Assembly (NCBI GenBank): GCA_016719225.1
Contig: JADKAN010000004.1
Coordinates: 372,001 to 436,000, forward strand
Source of the DNA: Flavobacteriales bacterium
GTDB lineage: Bacteria; Bacteroidota; Bacteroidia; Flavobacteriales_F; PHOS-HE28
Reading direction: 5' to 3'
Length of the DNA stretch: 64,000 nucleotides
Shown here: in pieces, positions 40,138-49,142 of the stretch
How the letters are laid out: the number at the start of each line of letters is the position of its first letter
Position numbering within the stretch: the first letter of the stretch is position 1
Translations under genes and position numbers: made by a program
The notes under the pieces: generated by a model
Told to the model about the DNA's origin: nothing
Databases searched by the model: none
What the model saw: the letters and a program-made list of their open reading frames with translations, nothing else

Positions 40138-41277
40138 ATGGCCGCGAACTCCATTTCATCCCTGCCCTTCAAAGACTGGGGCCTTGGCTTGGACCGACCC
40201 CTGTTGATCGCCGGACCTTGCAGCGCTGAAAGCCGCGAGCAGGTTCTTCGGACCGCGGAAGGCATAGCACGCTATGCGCCACAGGTGCGTGTGTTCCGCG
40301 CCGGGGCATGGAAACCAAGGACGCGTCCCGGAGGATTCGAGGGCATCGGAGCGGAAGCGTTGCCCTGGCTGCGGGAAGTGAAGGAACGCACCGGGATGCT
40401 CACCATCACCGAGGTGGCCACGCCCCAACATGTGGACGCTGCGCTCAATGCGGGCATCGACATGTTATGGGTCGGGGCGCGCACCACGCCGAACCCTTTC
40501 AGTGTGCAAGCCTTGGCGGATGCGCTTGTCGGCGTGAACATCCCTGTTTTCGTGAAGAACCCTGTTAACCCGGACCTTCAACTGTGGATCGGGGCGTTGG
40601 AACGCTTCAGTGCAGCGGGCGTCACCCGCTTGGCCGCTATTCATCGTGGCTTCCACTGGTCCAGCGATTCGCCTTACCGCAACGAGCCGATGTGGGAGTT
40701 CCCCATCCGCTTGAAGGCCGCCTTCCCCGAACTGGAACTCATCTGCGATCCAAGCCACATCGCAGGCGACCCAAAGCTGCTGACGGAGATCGCCCAACAG
40801 GCATTCAACCTCAACTTCAGCGGCTTGATGGTGGAGTCGCATTGCGATCCCGTCAGCGCCCGCAGCGATGCCAAGCAACAAGTGTTGCCCGCTGAATTGG
40901 GAGCGATGCTCTCCTCGCTGTCACCACGGAAGTCCACGGCCGGACCACACTTGCACAACGAGCTGCGCGAACACCGCGCGGCGTTGGAAAAACTGGATGC
41001 GGACATCATCCGCTTGCTGGGGGCACGCATGGATGTGGCCGCACGCATCGGCTTGTTCAAGCAGGAGCACAATGTGGCGATCCTGCAGCCGGAGTGGTGG
41101 ATGAAGGTGATGCAGGAGCAACAGCGTGCGGGCCAAGCGCTCGGGGTTTCAGAAGCCTTTGTCAAGGCCTTCATGGATACCGTCCATGATGAAAGCATCC
41201 GGCGCCAGAACCGGGTTTGGGAAGGGCAGGAGTTGCCCGTTGCCTCTTTTGATCCTGTAGGGTCGGCCAAGGATTAG
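40138..41277 (+). CDS. Bifunctional DAHP synthase / chorismate mutase type II
   Basis: A 379-residue fusion. The N-terminal 265 residues are a class I-beta-like DAHP synthase (IAGPCSAES, RAGAWKPRTRPGGFEG, LTITEVATP, GARTTPNPF, VKNPVNPD, CDPSHIAGD), condensing phosphoenolpyruvate and erythrose-4-phosphate in the shikimate pathway. The last 90 residues are an AroQ chorismate mutase (LREHRAALEKLDADIIRLLGARMDVAARIG ... VAILQPEWW) converting chorismate to prephenate. This order is common in Bacteroidota, and the mutase domain may give prephenate feedback control. The start at 40138 sits directly behind the TACCTTTG box. Confidence 0.94.
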   Translation: MAANSISSLPFKDWGLGLDRPLLIAGPCSAESREQVLRTAEGIARYAPQVRVFRAGAWKPRTRPGGFEGIGAEALPWLREVKERTGMLTITEVATPQHVDAALNAGIDMLWVGARTTPNPFSVQALADALVGVNIPVFVKNPVNPDLQLWIGALERFSAAGVTRLAAIHRGFHWSSDSPYRNEPMWEFPIRLKAAFPELELICDPSHIAGDPKLLTEIAQQAFNLNFSGLMVESHCDPVSARSDAKQQVLPAELGAMLSSLSPRKSTAGPHLHNELREHRAALEKLDADIIRLLGARMDVAARIGLFKQEHNVAILQPEWWMKVMQEQQRAGQALGVSEAFVKAFMDTVHDESIRRQNRVWEGQELPVASFDPVGSAKD

Positions 41278-41336
41278 GTGGCGGGGGACAACCATATCCC
41301 CTACATTCGGGTCTTATTGCCACCAACCCGGACCAG

Positions 41337-44135
41337 ATGCGAAGAACCCTGCCTCTTGCAGTAGCATTCTCTTTCTGTACTTCACTTTTTGCCCAACCCG
41401 CCTTCACGGACGGGAGTGCACTGCTATCCCACAGCGCGACCAGCAGCGGCTGCATGGCGGTAACGGACATGGATGGAGACGGCTTGGACGATATTGTGCA
41501 GTTGGATGATGCCGACCACGTCTACGTGCTTTACCGCAATGTGGACGGCAGTTTCACCACGTACGACTATGGTTCGCTGAACGACGGTAACCAATGGGGT
41601 TGGGCCATCGCCGACCTGAACAACGACGGGCACAAGGACATCTGCAGCGGCTCAGGCGGGAACACGAACTTCGTGAATATCACCGCTCGCGGTGTTTATA
41701 CCCTTACCGAATTGGATGGACCCGCCATCTTCACCCAGTGCATGAGCATGGGCGACATGGACAATGATGGCCGTGTGGATGTTCTGGCCTGCCACGATAA
41801 CGGACATCCGAACATCTGGTTCACCAATGCCAGCGGCGTTCCGGTGAACAACAACGGATACATTGACTGGAACACCAACCCCATTAGCGATATGAGCGGC
41901 AACTACGGCAGCTGCTTCGTGGATTTCGACAACGATGGCGACCAGGACTTCTACATCAGCCATTGCCGTCAAGGAGTTTCCAACTCCAGTGATCCCCGCC
42001 GTTGGAACAGGTTGTTCGTGAACGATGGTACCGATCACTTCACGGACCAAGCGGCGCTGTATGGAGTTGATGACCATGAGCAGACCTGGACCACCGACTT
42101 CGGCGATTACGACAACGATGGTGACCTGGACATGTTCTCCACGGAGCACAGCACGGGCAACAAGATCTTTCAGAACGATGGCACCGGCCATTTCACTGAA
42201 GTGCCCAGCACTGTTACCGGCCTGGGTATTACCAATTTCCCGCTGCAGGGCATGTTCCGTGATCTGGACAACGATGGTTTCCTGGACATCCTTGTCGCCG
42301 GTGGCGAATCGCACTATTACAAAGGCCATGGCGATGGAGGCATTACGGAAGTGACCGGAGTCTTCGGTACAACGGCTTTGCACGGATACGCCTTCGGGGA
42401 CCTGAACGGAGATGGTTTCGAGGATGTGTATGCCAACTACGGTGATGGCTACGTAACGCCCTCCGGAACTCCGGATAAGCTCTGGTTGAACACACCCAAT
42501 GGCAATCACTTCTTGAGGGTGCGCCTTCAAGGCACTACCAGCAACCGCGATGCGGTCGGTGCGCGCGTCACCATCACCGGCCCTTGGGGCACGCAGATCC
42601 GCGAGATACGCTCCGGTGAGAGCTACGGCTTGGTGAATTCCTTCATTGCATCCTTCGGCTTAGGCGCTGAAACAACCGTGCCCACCATGACGGTTCGTTG
42701 GCCGAGCGGTTTGCTGGAAACGTTCAACGACCTCAATGCAGACCAGACCTTGACCGTTGTTGAAGGCGAGTGCATCTCACCGAATGTCGCTATTGCAGCG
42801 TCACCATCGCCCATCCTTTGTTCCGGGGGAGCACCCGTGCAATTGACCGCTTCCCCAGGTACCTATTTTGTTTGGAGTACCGGTGAAACGGGGCCGAGCA
42901 TTTCCGTTGACGGAGCTGGGACATATTCCACCACCTTGGCCGGAAATGGAAACTGCATAACGGAGGCCTTGGTGAACGTGGTGTACAGCCCGGATGAAAC
43001 ACCATCGATCAGCGTGCAGGGCGGAACGACGATATGCCCGCAGGACCAAGTGGTCCTTACCGCAAGCCCTGCGGCCAGCTACCTCTGGAGCAACGGCAGC
43101 GATCAGCAGACCATTGCTGTGAGCGCGGCCGGTGATTACACAGTTACGATCGCGGGAAGCTGTGGGGATTTTACCTCTGCACCCGTGGCGGTCAGTTTGT
43201 TGGATGCACCTACCGCGCCACCCAGCAACAACGTGTTCATACCCGCACCCGGTACCGCACAGCTCGCCGCTTCCGGTGACAGCATACTTTGGTATGCTGT
43301 TGCCAATGGCGGTGTGGCCATAGGCAACGGAAGTCCTTGGACAACCCCTGTGTTGAACGCCAACACCAACTATTGGTGCGCGGACCTTGGTGACAATACA
43401 GTGGCCCCCGCGTACGGTGGTAAAATGAATAAGTCCACCACTGGCGCCTATCAGGACAACGACACCTACTTCCTTTACTTCAGCACCAATGCTGAGGACA
43501 TGATCATCAACAGTGCCAAGGTCTATGCCAACGGCGCCGGTAACCGCACCATCGCGATCGTCCAACACAGCGGGGGTGCCGTGGTCGCCTCTGGCACATA
43601 TTATATCCCTGATGGTGAGAGCCGCGTCCAACTGGATCTTGTAGCACCGGCAGGAGGCAATTACGGGCTTCGCATCATGGGCGGCGACCCACAGCTTTGG
43701 CGCGATGCCATCGGCAGCAACCCTGCCTACCCCTACGACCTGGGCGGATTGGGCAGCATCACCGATGCCAGTTCCGGCACCGCCTATTATTACTTCTTCT
43801 ATGATTGGGAGGTGAGCGTTCCCGTGGTTTATTGCGAAAGCCCCCGCACGCCGGTGACGGTATTTGTTGGCCCCGTCGGGATCGCCGGGAACGGCACGCC
43901 AAATGTGCTCGGCATCTTCCCGAACCCGGCAACCGGCATGGTGACCATCACCGGGCCCGCGAATTCCACCGGTTCACGCGTTGACCTCATCGACCTTGCA
44001 GGCCGCGTGTGCCTGAGTGGAACATTGGCAGCGATGGAGGAAGGCATTGATGTTTCCGCCCTGGCAAGCGGGACGTACACGGTGCGGTTGAGTAACGGTT
44101 CCAATAGGGCTTACGGGGTACTGGTCAAACAGTGA
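41337..44135 (+). CDS. T9SS-secreted FG-GAP/UnbV repeat protein
   Basis: A 932-residue exported protein. Signal peptide MRRTLPLAVAFSFCTSLFA. Residues about 35-370 carry seven FG-GAP/VCBS-type repeats with calcium-loop motifs (VTDMDGDGLDDIV, IADLNNDGHKDI, FVDFDNDGDQDFY, DYDNDGDLDMF, FRDLDNDGFLDIL). A UnbV/ASPIC domain follows (GARVTITGPWGTQIREIRSG ... FGLGAETTVPTMTVRWPSG), then Ig/SprB-like repeats (SVQGGTTICPQDQVVLTASP) and a jelly-roll-like region. The C-terminus is a type A sorting domain (LGIFPNPATGMVTI ... LASGTYTVRLSNGS ... VLVKQ). A large cell-surface protein, probably for adhesion or polymer binding. Confidence 0.9.
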   Translation: MRRTLPLAVAFSFCTSLFAQPAFTDGSALLSHSATSSGCMAVTDMDGDGLDDIVQLDDADHVYVLYRNVDGSFTTYDYGSLNDGNQWGWAIADLNNDGHKDICSGSGGNTNFVNITARGVYTLTELDGPAIFTQCMSMGDMDNDGRVDVLACHDNGHPNIWFTNASGVPVNNNGYIDWNTNPISDMSGNYGSCFVDFDNDGDQDFYISHCRQGVSNSSDPRRWNRLFVNDGTDHFTDQAALYGVDDHEQTWTTDFGDYDNDGDLDMFSTEHSTGNKIFQNDGTGHFTEVPSTVTGLGITNFPLQGMFRDLDNDGFLDILVAGGESHYYKGHGDGGITEVTGVFGTTALHGYAFGDLNGDGFEDVYANYGDGYVTPSGTPDKLWLNTPNGNHFLRVRLQGTTSNRDAVGARVTITGPWGTQIREIRSGESYGLVNSFIASFGLGAETTVPTMTVRWPSGLLETFNDLNADQTLTVVEGECISPNVAIAASPSPILCSGGAPVQLTASPGTYFVWSTGETGPSISVDGAGTYSTTLAGNGNCITEALVNVVYSPDETPSISVQGGTTICPQDQVVLTASPAASYLWSNGSDQQTIAVSAAGDYTVTIAGSCGDFTSAPVAVSLLDAPTAPPSNNVFIPAPGTAQLAASGDSILWYAVANGGVAIGNGSPWTTPVLNANTNYWCADLGDNTVAPAYGGKMNKSTTGAYQDNDTYFLYFSTNAEDMIINSAKVYANGAGNRTIAIVQHSGGAVVASGTYYIPDGESRVQLDLVAPAGGNYGLRIMGGDPQLWRDAIGSNPAYPYDLGGLGSITDASSGTAYYYFFYDWEVSVPVVYCESPRTPVTVFVGPVGIAGNGTPNVLGIFPNPATGMVTITGPANSTGSRVDLIDLAGRVCLSGTLAAMEEGIDVSALASGTYTVRLSNGSNRAYGVLVKQ

Positions 44136-44152
44136 CCCTTCTTTTGGTTTTT

Positions 44153-44183
44153 GGAACAGCCCCGGTATTTCCGGGGCTGTTCC
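44153..44183 (+). terminator. Hairpin after the FG-GAP gene
   Basis: GGAACAGCCCCGG (44153-44165) pairs perfectly with CCGGGGCTGTTCC (44171-44183) around TATTT. It lies between the FG-GAP stop and the ThiF-like start. No T-tract follows, so termination is likely but not certain. Confidence 0.65.
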
Positions 44184-44218
44184 ATTCAGGGACAGCCCGT
44201 GCATGCGATCTTTGGCCC

Positions 44219-44893
44219 ATGACAGAAGGATCGAGCATTCCCCGGAAGGACCAGCGCTTGCTTGTGGTCGGGATGGGCGCCTTGGGTAATGCGCTGTTGC
44301 CGCGCATCCTCCGTTGGGATTGGGAAAGCATCACCGTATTGGACGGTGACCGTGTGGAGGAGAAGAACCTGGATCGCCAAGAGCTTTTTGCTCCTGTGGA
44401 CATCGGCCTGCCGAAGTGCGAAGTGGTGGCTGCATGGGTGCGCAACATGCCGACCTCGGTGCGTCTGATGGCGCGCGATGAATTCATGGATGCGAACAAC
44501 GCCGAGGAGATCATTGCCATGCACGACGTGGTGGCCGATTGCACGGACGATGCACATGTAAAGCGCCTCATCGACCGGACCTGCGCGGACTATGGTGTTG
44601 CGCTCGTGAGCGGGTCTGTGCATGGAAAGGAAGGACAGGTGATGCTGTTGCATGCCGAAGGAGCGGGTGAAGCGATCTCGCGGGATGACCTCTTTAGCGG
44701 CAAGCCCGGTATGGAACAGGATGGCTGCGATATGCGGAAAGTGCCCATGCGCACCATCGAGGAGACCGCCCGCCGTATGGCGCAGCTGCTGCGTGCAATG
44801 ATCTTGGGTGAGCCTGTTATGAACGGCCGCATTGACCTGTTCGATGGGAAGCGATGGACGCCGATCGACCCGCCCGAAAAGGAGAGTAAGTGA
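44219..44893 (+). CDS. ThiF/MoeB-like adenylyltransferase (E1-like)
   Basis: A 224-residue protein of the ThiF/MoeB/HesA superfamily. Nucleotide-binding GMGALGNALLPRI near the N-terminus, DGDRVEEKNLDRQELF (adenylation loop), DVVADCTDDAHVKRLID, and a single Cys in MEQDGCDMRKVPM. The paired CxxC zinc motif of MoeB is not seen, and no rhodanese domain is present. Given that moaD and moaE follow, its likely role is adenylating the MoaD C-terminal Gly-Gly. First gene of the molybdopterin cluster, 2 bases before the TSUP transporter start. Confidence 0.85.
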   Translation: MTEGSSIPRKDQRLLVVGMGALGNALLPRILRWDWESITVLDGDRVEEKNLDRQELFAPVDIGLPKCEVVAAWVRNMPTSVRLMARDEFMDANNAEEIIAMHDVVADCTDDAHVKRLIDRTCADYGVALVSGSVHGKEGQVMLLHAEGAGEAISRDDLFSGKPGMEQDGCDMRKVPMRTIEETARRMAQLLRAMILGEPVMNGRIDLFDGKRWTPIDPPEKESK

Positions 44894-44894
44894 C

Positions 44895-45623
44895 ATGGAC
44901 ACCACGCTCTTGATCAGCTTGATCGCGTTCGTTGCCTTTGCTTATGCCATGGTTGGTCACGGCGGTGCCAGCGGGTACCTCGCCCTGATGGCCTTGGCAG
45001 GCATGTCCGTGGTGGTGATGCGCCCCACCGCGCTCGTGCTCAACCTCTTCGTCAGCGCTATTTCATTCACGCAATATGCCCGTGCAGGCCATTTCAAATG
45101 GGGCACGTTCTGGCCCTTTGCGATGCTGTCCATCCCGGCAGCATGGCTTGGCGCGCACATTGTTCTTGACCCAATGATCTACAAGCGGGTCCTTGCCGTT
45201 TGTCTGCTGTTTGCAGTGGCAAGGCTCTTCGGCCTGTTCGGAAAAGGCAAGGACGGACTTCAACCCATACCCTTGTTCTGGGGGCTGTTGATCGGTGTCG
45301 TACTCGGTTTCGTCTCCGGCATGATCGGCATCGGTGGCGGCATTTTGCTCAGTCCCGTATTGCTGCTCTGCAATTGGGCGGACATGAAGACCACGGCCGC
45401 GACATCAGCGCTCTTCATCTTCGTGAACAGCGCGGCGGGTATGGTGGGGGCTTTCGGCAACGGCGAAACGCTGAGCACGGAAATGGTGCCGTGGATCATC
45501 GCAGCGGTACTCGGTGGCTTGCTCGGCAGCTGGATCGGCGCAAAGCGGTTGAACGAGTTGCGCCTGAAACAAGCACTCGGGGTGGTGCTGCTTTTTGCCA
45601 GTGTGAAACTGATGCTCGCATGA
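44895..45623 (+). CDS. TSUP (TauE/SafE) family membrane transporter
   Basis: A 242-residue integral membrane protein with about seven to eight helices (DTTLLISLIAFVAFAYAMVG at the start; a second copy beginning FWGLLIGVVLGFVSGMIGIG). The repeated G-hydrophobic-GIGGG pattern (SGMIGIGGGILLSPVLLL) is the TauE/SafE signature. The family moves sulfur-containing anions such as sulfite or sulfoacetate; inside a molybdenum-cofactor operon it might export a sulfur or molybdenum-related anion. The moeA start codon overlaps its stop (ATGA). Confidence 0.85.
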   Translation: MDTTLLISLIAFVAFAYAMVGHGGASGYLALMALAGMSVVVMRPTALVLNLFVSAISFTQYARAGHFKWGTFWPFAMLSIPAAWLGAHIVLDPMIYKRVLAVCLLFAVARLFGLFGKGKDGLQPIPLFWGLLIGVVLGFVSGMIGIGGGILLSPVLLLCNWADMKTTAATSALFIFVNSAAGMVGAFGNGETLSTEMVPWIIAAVLGGLLGSWIGAKRLNELRLKQALGVVLLFASVKLMLA

Positions 45624-46792
45624 TCGACGTGCAGGAAGCAAAGCGGCGTGTGATGGCGAACGTGTGTTTGCTCCCCTCGGAAATTCTTCCGCTCGGCAAT
45701 GCGTTGGGCCGATCTACAGGGGAAGACATCAACGCGCCATTCGATCACCCCCTGTTCCATTGCAGCGCGATGGACGGCTACGCGTTCTCCATGGAAGATG
45801 ATGTGCAGGAATGGGAAGTAGTGGGAGAGCTGGCCGCGGGTGATGCATTTGCTGGCAGGTTGGTCCGAGGGCAGTGCGTACGGATCTTCACCGGAGCGAT
45901 GATGCCGGAAGGTGCGGACACCGTGGTGATGCAGGAACGCGCGTTGCGCAATGGCGATCGCATGACGCATTCCGACACAAGGCTGCAACGCGGTGGCAAT
46001 GTGCGCTTGAAAGGCGAGCAATTGCGTGCGGGTGATGTGACCTTGGCCAAAGGCACGTTCTTGGATGCCCCTGCTATCGGCTTGTTGGCTTCCGTGGGTA
46101 TCCATGAATTGCGTGTGATAGGTACGCCGACAGTCGCCTTGCTGATCAGCGGTAATGAGTTCACCGGCAGCGACATTCCAGCGCCCGGCAAGATCTTCGG
46201 TAGCAACGGCATCATGCTGCAAGCGGCTTTACGCCAAGCCGGGATCGTATCGGTGATCATACACGTGAAGGATGATCCTGATGCGCTGATCACCGCATGG
46301 AAGCACGCGGCGAAGGATCACGGGCTCATTATCTCGACCGGTGGTGTTTCCGTTGGCGATCATGATATGATAAGACCTTCGTTGGAAGCAGCGGGCGGGG
46401 AGGTCATTTTGCACGGCGTGATGCAGAAACCCGGCAAGCCGATGCTGTTCGGGAAGATCGGCGGAAAACCGGTCTTCGGCCTGCCCGGGAATCCCCGTGC
46501 GGTGATGGTGCTGTTCTGGGAATATGTGCTTCCTTTCCTGCGCGCTTTGCAAGGAGCTTCGGAGGTTGGGCCTCGCACGGAATACCTACCGGTGGAACAA
46601 GCATTCAATATCAAAGGTGACCGGACGGAATTCCGCGCAGCGTTGGTAGCTAACGGTAAAGTGGCATTGCTAGCTGATGAGGGTTCTCACATGCTTCGCT
46701 CGCTCATTGAAGCAAACGCCATCGCATGCATTCCGGCTGCAGTGCGTGAATTGAAAGCCGGTGACTTGATCGAAGTACATTACATCCGCTAA
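45620..46792 (+). CDS. moeA: Molybdopterin molybdotransferase
   Basis: A 390-residue MoeA that inserts molybdate into adenylated molybdopterin. Motifs: HCSAMDGYAFS, RIFTGAMMPEGADTVVMQE, LISGNEF, LIISTGGVSVGDHDMI (MoCF-biosynthesis signature), MQKPGKPMLFGKI, VFGLPGNPRAVMV. A C-terminal domain IV follows (LPVEQAFNIKGDRTEF to IEVHYIR). It starts with ATGA overlapping the TSUP stop and ends one base into mobA (TAATG), so all three are translationally coupled. Confidence 0.95.
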   Translation: MIDVQEAKRRVMANVCLLPSEILPLGNALGRSTGEDINAPFDHPLFHCSAMDGYAFSMEDDVQEWEVVGELAAGDAFAGRLVRGQCVRIFTGAMMPEGADTVVMQERALRNGDRMTHSDTRLQRGGNVRLKGEQLRAGDVTLAKGTFLDAPAIGLLASVGIHELRVIGTPTVALLISGNEFTGSDIPAPGKIFGSNGIMLQAALRQAGIVSVIIHVKDDPDALITAWKHAAKDHGLIISTGGVSVGDHDMIRPSLEAAGGEVILHGVMQKPGKPMLFGKIGGKPVFGLPGNPRAVMVLFWEYVLPFLRALQGASEVGPRTEYLPVEQAFNIKGDRTEFRAALVANGKVALLADEGSHMLRSLIEANAIACIPAAVRELKAGDLIEVHYIR

Positions 46793-47361
46793 TGGGAAGC
46801 AAATACGCATGGACCGGTGTGGTGCTCGCTGGAGGGAAGAGCACACGCATGGGGCAGGACAAGGCATTACTGGAAGTTGACGGCAAACCGCTGCTGCTCC
46901 ACGCCATTGAGAAATTGAAGCCGCATGTACGCGAGCTTTTCGTGATCGGTGAGCCTCGGAAATACGGTCACATTTGGCCGGATGTAATGCCGGACGAGAT
47001 CCCTGGTCTGGGTCCGTTGGGCGGTATAACTACCGCCATGGGCAATGCGCGGCATGACCGTTTACTGGTGTTGGCCGTTGATGTGCCCGGTGTGAATGCG
47101 CGGCTGTTGGAGCGCCTCACCCGCGAACTGCCCGATGATGCGGATGCCTTGATACCACGCCACAACGGCGACCTGGAACCGTTGGTCGCGGCATACCATC
47201 GGCGTTGCGTTGAGCCTTTCATGGACCACATCACGCGCAGTCAGCTTTCCATTCAAGCTGCACTTGCGGATGTCAGAACGGCCTACATGGACATCCAGCC
47301 CGGAGATGACGGCTGGCCCGAAGACCTCTTTCGCAACCTGAACACTCCTTCCGACCTTTGA
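46792..47361 (+). CDS. mobA: Molybdenum cofactor guanylyltransferase
   Basis: A 189-residue nucleotidyltransferase. GVVLAGGKSTRMGQDKALLEVDG is the GTP-binding signature of MobA; GLGPLGGITTAM and LVLAVDVPGVN follow. It links GMP to Mo-molybdopterin, forming the MGD cofactor of DMSO-reductase-family enzymes, and so predicts such enzymes elsewhere in the genome. One-base overlap with moeA, 3-base gap to moaD. Confidence 0.93.
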   Translation: MGSKYAWTGVVLAGGKSTRMGQDKALLEVDGKPLLLHAIEKLKPHVRELFVIGEPRKYGHIWPDVMPDEIPGLGPLGGITTAMGNARHDRLLVLAVDVPGVNARLLERLTRELPDDADALIPRHNGDLEPLVAAYHRRCVEPFMDHITRSQLSIQAALADVRTAYMDIQPGDDGWPEDLFRNLNTPSDL

Positions 47362-47364
47362 GGC

Positions 47365-47589
47365 ATGGAAGTCCTGCTGTTCGGAGTGATCGCGGAGAAG
47401 GCCGGATCGGATAGATTGTCGATCTCCGCACCGGACACTAGTTCGTTGATGCACGCTTTGGAGCAACGCATTGAAGGGCTTTCAAAGCTGAGCTACGCGC
47501 TGGCCGTGGACCGCAAGATCACCCGGGCGAATCTTGTGCTCACCGGTAAAGAGGAGGTTGCACTCTTACCACCATTCGCTGGAGGATGA
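47365..47589 (+). CDS. moaD: Molybdopterin synthase sulfur carrier subunit
   Basis: A 74-residue ubiquitin-like protein ending LLPPFAGG; the terminal Gly-Gly is adenylated and thiocarboxylated to carry the dithiolene sulfur. The N-terminal strand MEVLLFGVIAEKAG and central helix SSLMHALEQRIEG are typical. Overlaps the moaE start by 4 bases (ATGA). Confidence 0.93.
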   Translation: MEVLLFGVIAEKAGSDRLSISAPDTSSLMHALEQRIEGLSKLSYALAVDRKITRANLVLTGKEEVALLPPFAGG

Positions 47590-48143
47590 GCGAGAACAAG
47601 GAACACAAGAAGCGCGACATTTTCACCGAAGGTCCGATCGATCCGTCCTTCATCGCGCAGAGCATTGCCAAGCACGCTACGCGCCATGACATCGGGGCGC
47701 ACGGGATCTTCTTGGGCCAGGTCCGCGCCGATATCCGGACGCGCGATGGGTCCATCAACCATGCGGTGACGGGCATCGAATACACCGCCTACCGCGACAT
47801 GGCCAATGAACAGATGTCCATCATCCGTGATGAAGCCTTCGCGCGTTGGCCTATTACCTGTCTGCACGTACACCATAGCCAAGGCGTCATCAAGGCCGGG
47901 GAGTTGTGTTTTTTCGTCTTCGCATCTTCGGCGCATCGCCAAGCAGCGCGCGAGGCCGTGGCGTACGTCACCGATGAAGTGAAGCAGCGTCTGCCGATCT
48001 TCGGGAAGGAGATCATGGAGGACGGAGAGCAGGTGTGGAAAAGTGCCGTGCTGATGGGCCGCGGGGGGGGGGGGGGGAGGGGGGGGGGGGGCGGGCGGCG
48101 GCGCCGCCCCGACACAATGCGGTCGCTACGCGAATTCCCTTGA
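47586..48143 (+). CDS. moaE: Molybdopterin synthase catalytic subunit (3' end corrupted by poly-G)
   Basis: The first 155 or so residues are a normal MoaE, which transfers sulfur from MoaD to precursor Z: GAHGIFLGQVRAD, GIEYTAYRDMANEQM, HHSQGVIKAGELCFFVFAS (catalytic Lys region), REAVAYVTDEVKQRLPIFGKE and DGEQVWKSAVLMG. After that the frame enters poly-G (48063-48091) and translates as Gly/Arg runs, which are surely not authentic. The real stop probably lies within the missing sequence. Complex partner MoaD is immediately upstream. Confidence 0.88.
   Translation: MSENKEHKKRDIFTEGPIDPSFIAQSIAKHATRHDIGAHGIFLGQVRADIRTRDGSINHAVTGIEYTAYRDMANEQMSIIRDEAFARWPITCLHVHHSQGVIKAGELCFFVFASSAHRQAAREAVAYVTDEVKQRLPIFGKEIMEDGEQVWKSAVLMGRGGGGGRGGGGGRRRRPDTMRSLREFP
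48063..48091. other. Poly-G low-complexity tract
   Basis: Fifteen G, one A, then thirteen G, followed by CGGGCGGCGGCGCCGCCCC. It has the same character as the tract at 12730-12762 and breaks the moaE C-terminus; probably an assembly or basecalling artefact. Confidence 0.8.
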
Positions 48144-48225
48144 TCCAGATCCACGGATGCATTGGAAGAATTCGCGGCGTGCATTTTCGTTGCGGCCTTG
48201 CGTCGTTGCGGTAAGATCAGGAACT

Positions 48226-49142
48226 ATGATCGACATCACCCACAAACCCACCACCCTCCGCGAAGCCATCGCCGAGGCCACCGTAACTGTAAGCAAGGCA
48301 GAGACCATCGCTGCGGTGAATGAGCGCCGCGTACCCAAAGGCGATGTGATCGAAGCCGCTCGCATCGCAGGGCTCTTCGGCATCAAGCGCACGGCGGACA
48401 TGATCCCCGACTGCCATCCGCTGCCGGTGGAACATGCCGAGGTCTCGTGCGCGTTCAGGAAATGGCCATCGTGATCACCGTGAAGGTGCGCACCATCTAC
48501 CGCACGGGCGTGGAGGTGGAGGCCATGCACGGTGCCAGTGTTGCGGCACTCACCATCTATGACATGCTGAAGCCGATCGATAAAGGCATCACCATCGATC
48601 GCATCCGCTTGGTGGAAAAGAAAGGTGGCAAAAGTGATCGAAAAGATCAGTTCGACAAAGCACCACGCGCTGCCGTGCTCGTTATCAGCGATAGCGTTTC
48701 TGCGGGCAAGAAGGAGGACAAGTCCGGTGTAGCGATCATGGAACGCTTGAAGAAGCTCGGTGTGGAAGTGGCCGCTCATGCCATACTTGCCGACGAGCCG
48801 GAACAGATCGCAGCACAAGTAAAAGCATGGGCCGCACAAGGCTTCGACCTCATCCTCACCACCGGCGGCACCGGCCTTTCCCCGCGTGATAGAACTCCCG
48901 AAGCCATCGCACCTATCCTCGATCGCGAAGTGCCCGGCATCATGGAAGCCGCCCGCAGCTACGGACAAGAACGCATGCCGCTCGCAATGATGAGCCGAGG
49001 CATCGCCGGCATGATCGGCCGCACCTTGGTGATCACCTTGCCGGGATCCACACGCGGAGCGCAAGAGACCATGGATGCACTTTTTCCGTTCGTGTTGCAT
49101 GTGGTGCGGGTGCAAGAGATGGCTTATCGGCACGGGAAATAG
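48226..49142 (+). pseudogene. moaCB: Bifunctional MoaC-MoaB protein, apparent frameshift
   Basis: From ATG 48226 the frame reads MIDITHKPTTLREA ... KRTADMIPDCHPLPVEHAEVS and ends early at 48474. The +1-shifted frame continues without a gap: VQEMAIVITVKVRTIYRTGV, EVEAMHGASVAALTIYDMLK (MoaC, cyclic pyranopterin synthesis), then a MoaB/MogA domain (RAAVLVISDSVSAGKKEDKSG, FDLILTTGGTGLSPRDRTPEA, TLVITLPGSTRGAQE) to 49142. A single base missing near 48445-48455 explains the break, so the gene is likely intact in the organism. Two-domain MoaCB proteins of about 305 aa are usual in Bacteroidota. The end overlaps the convergent SGNH gene by 19 bases. Confidence 0.88.
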
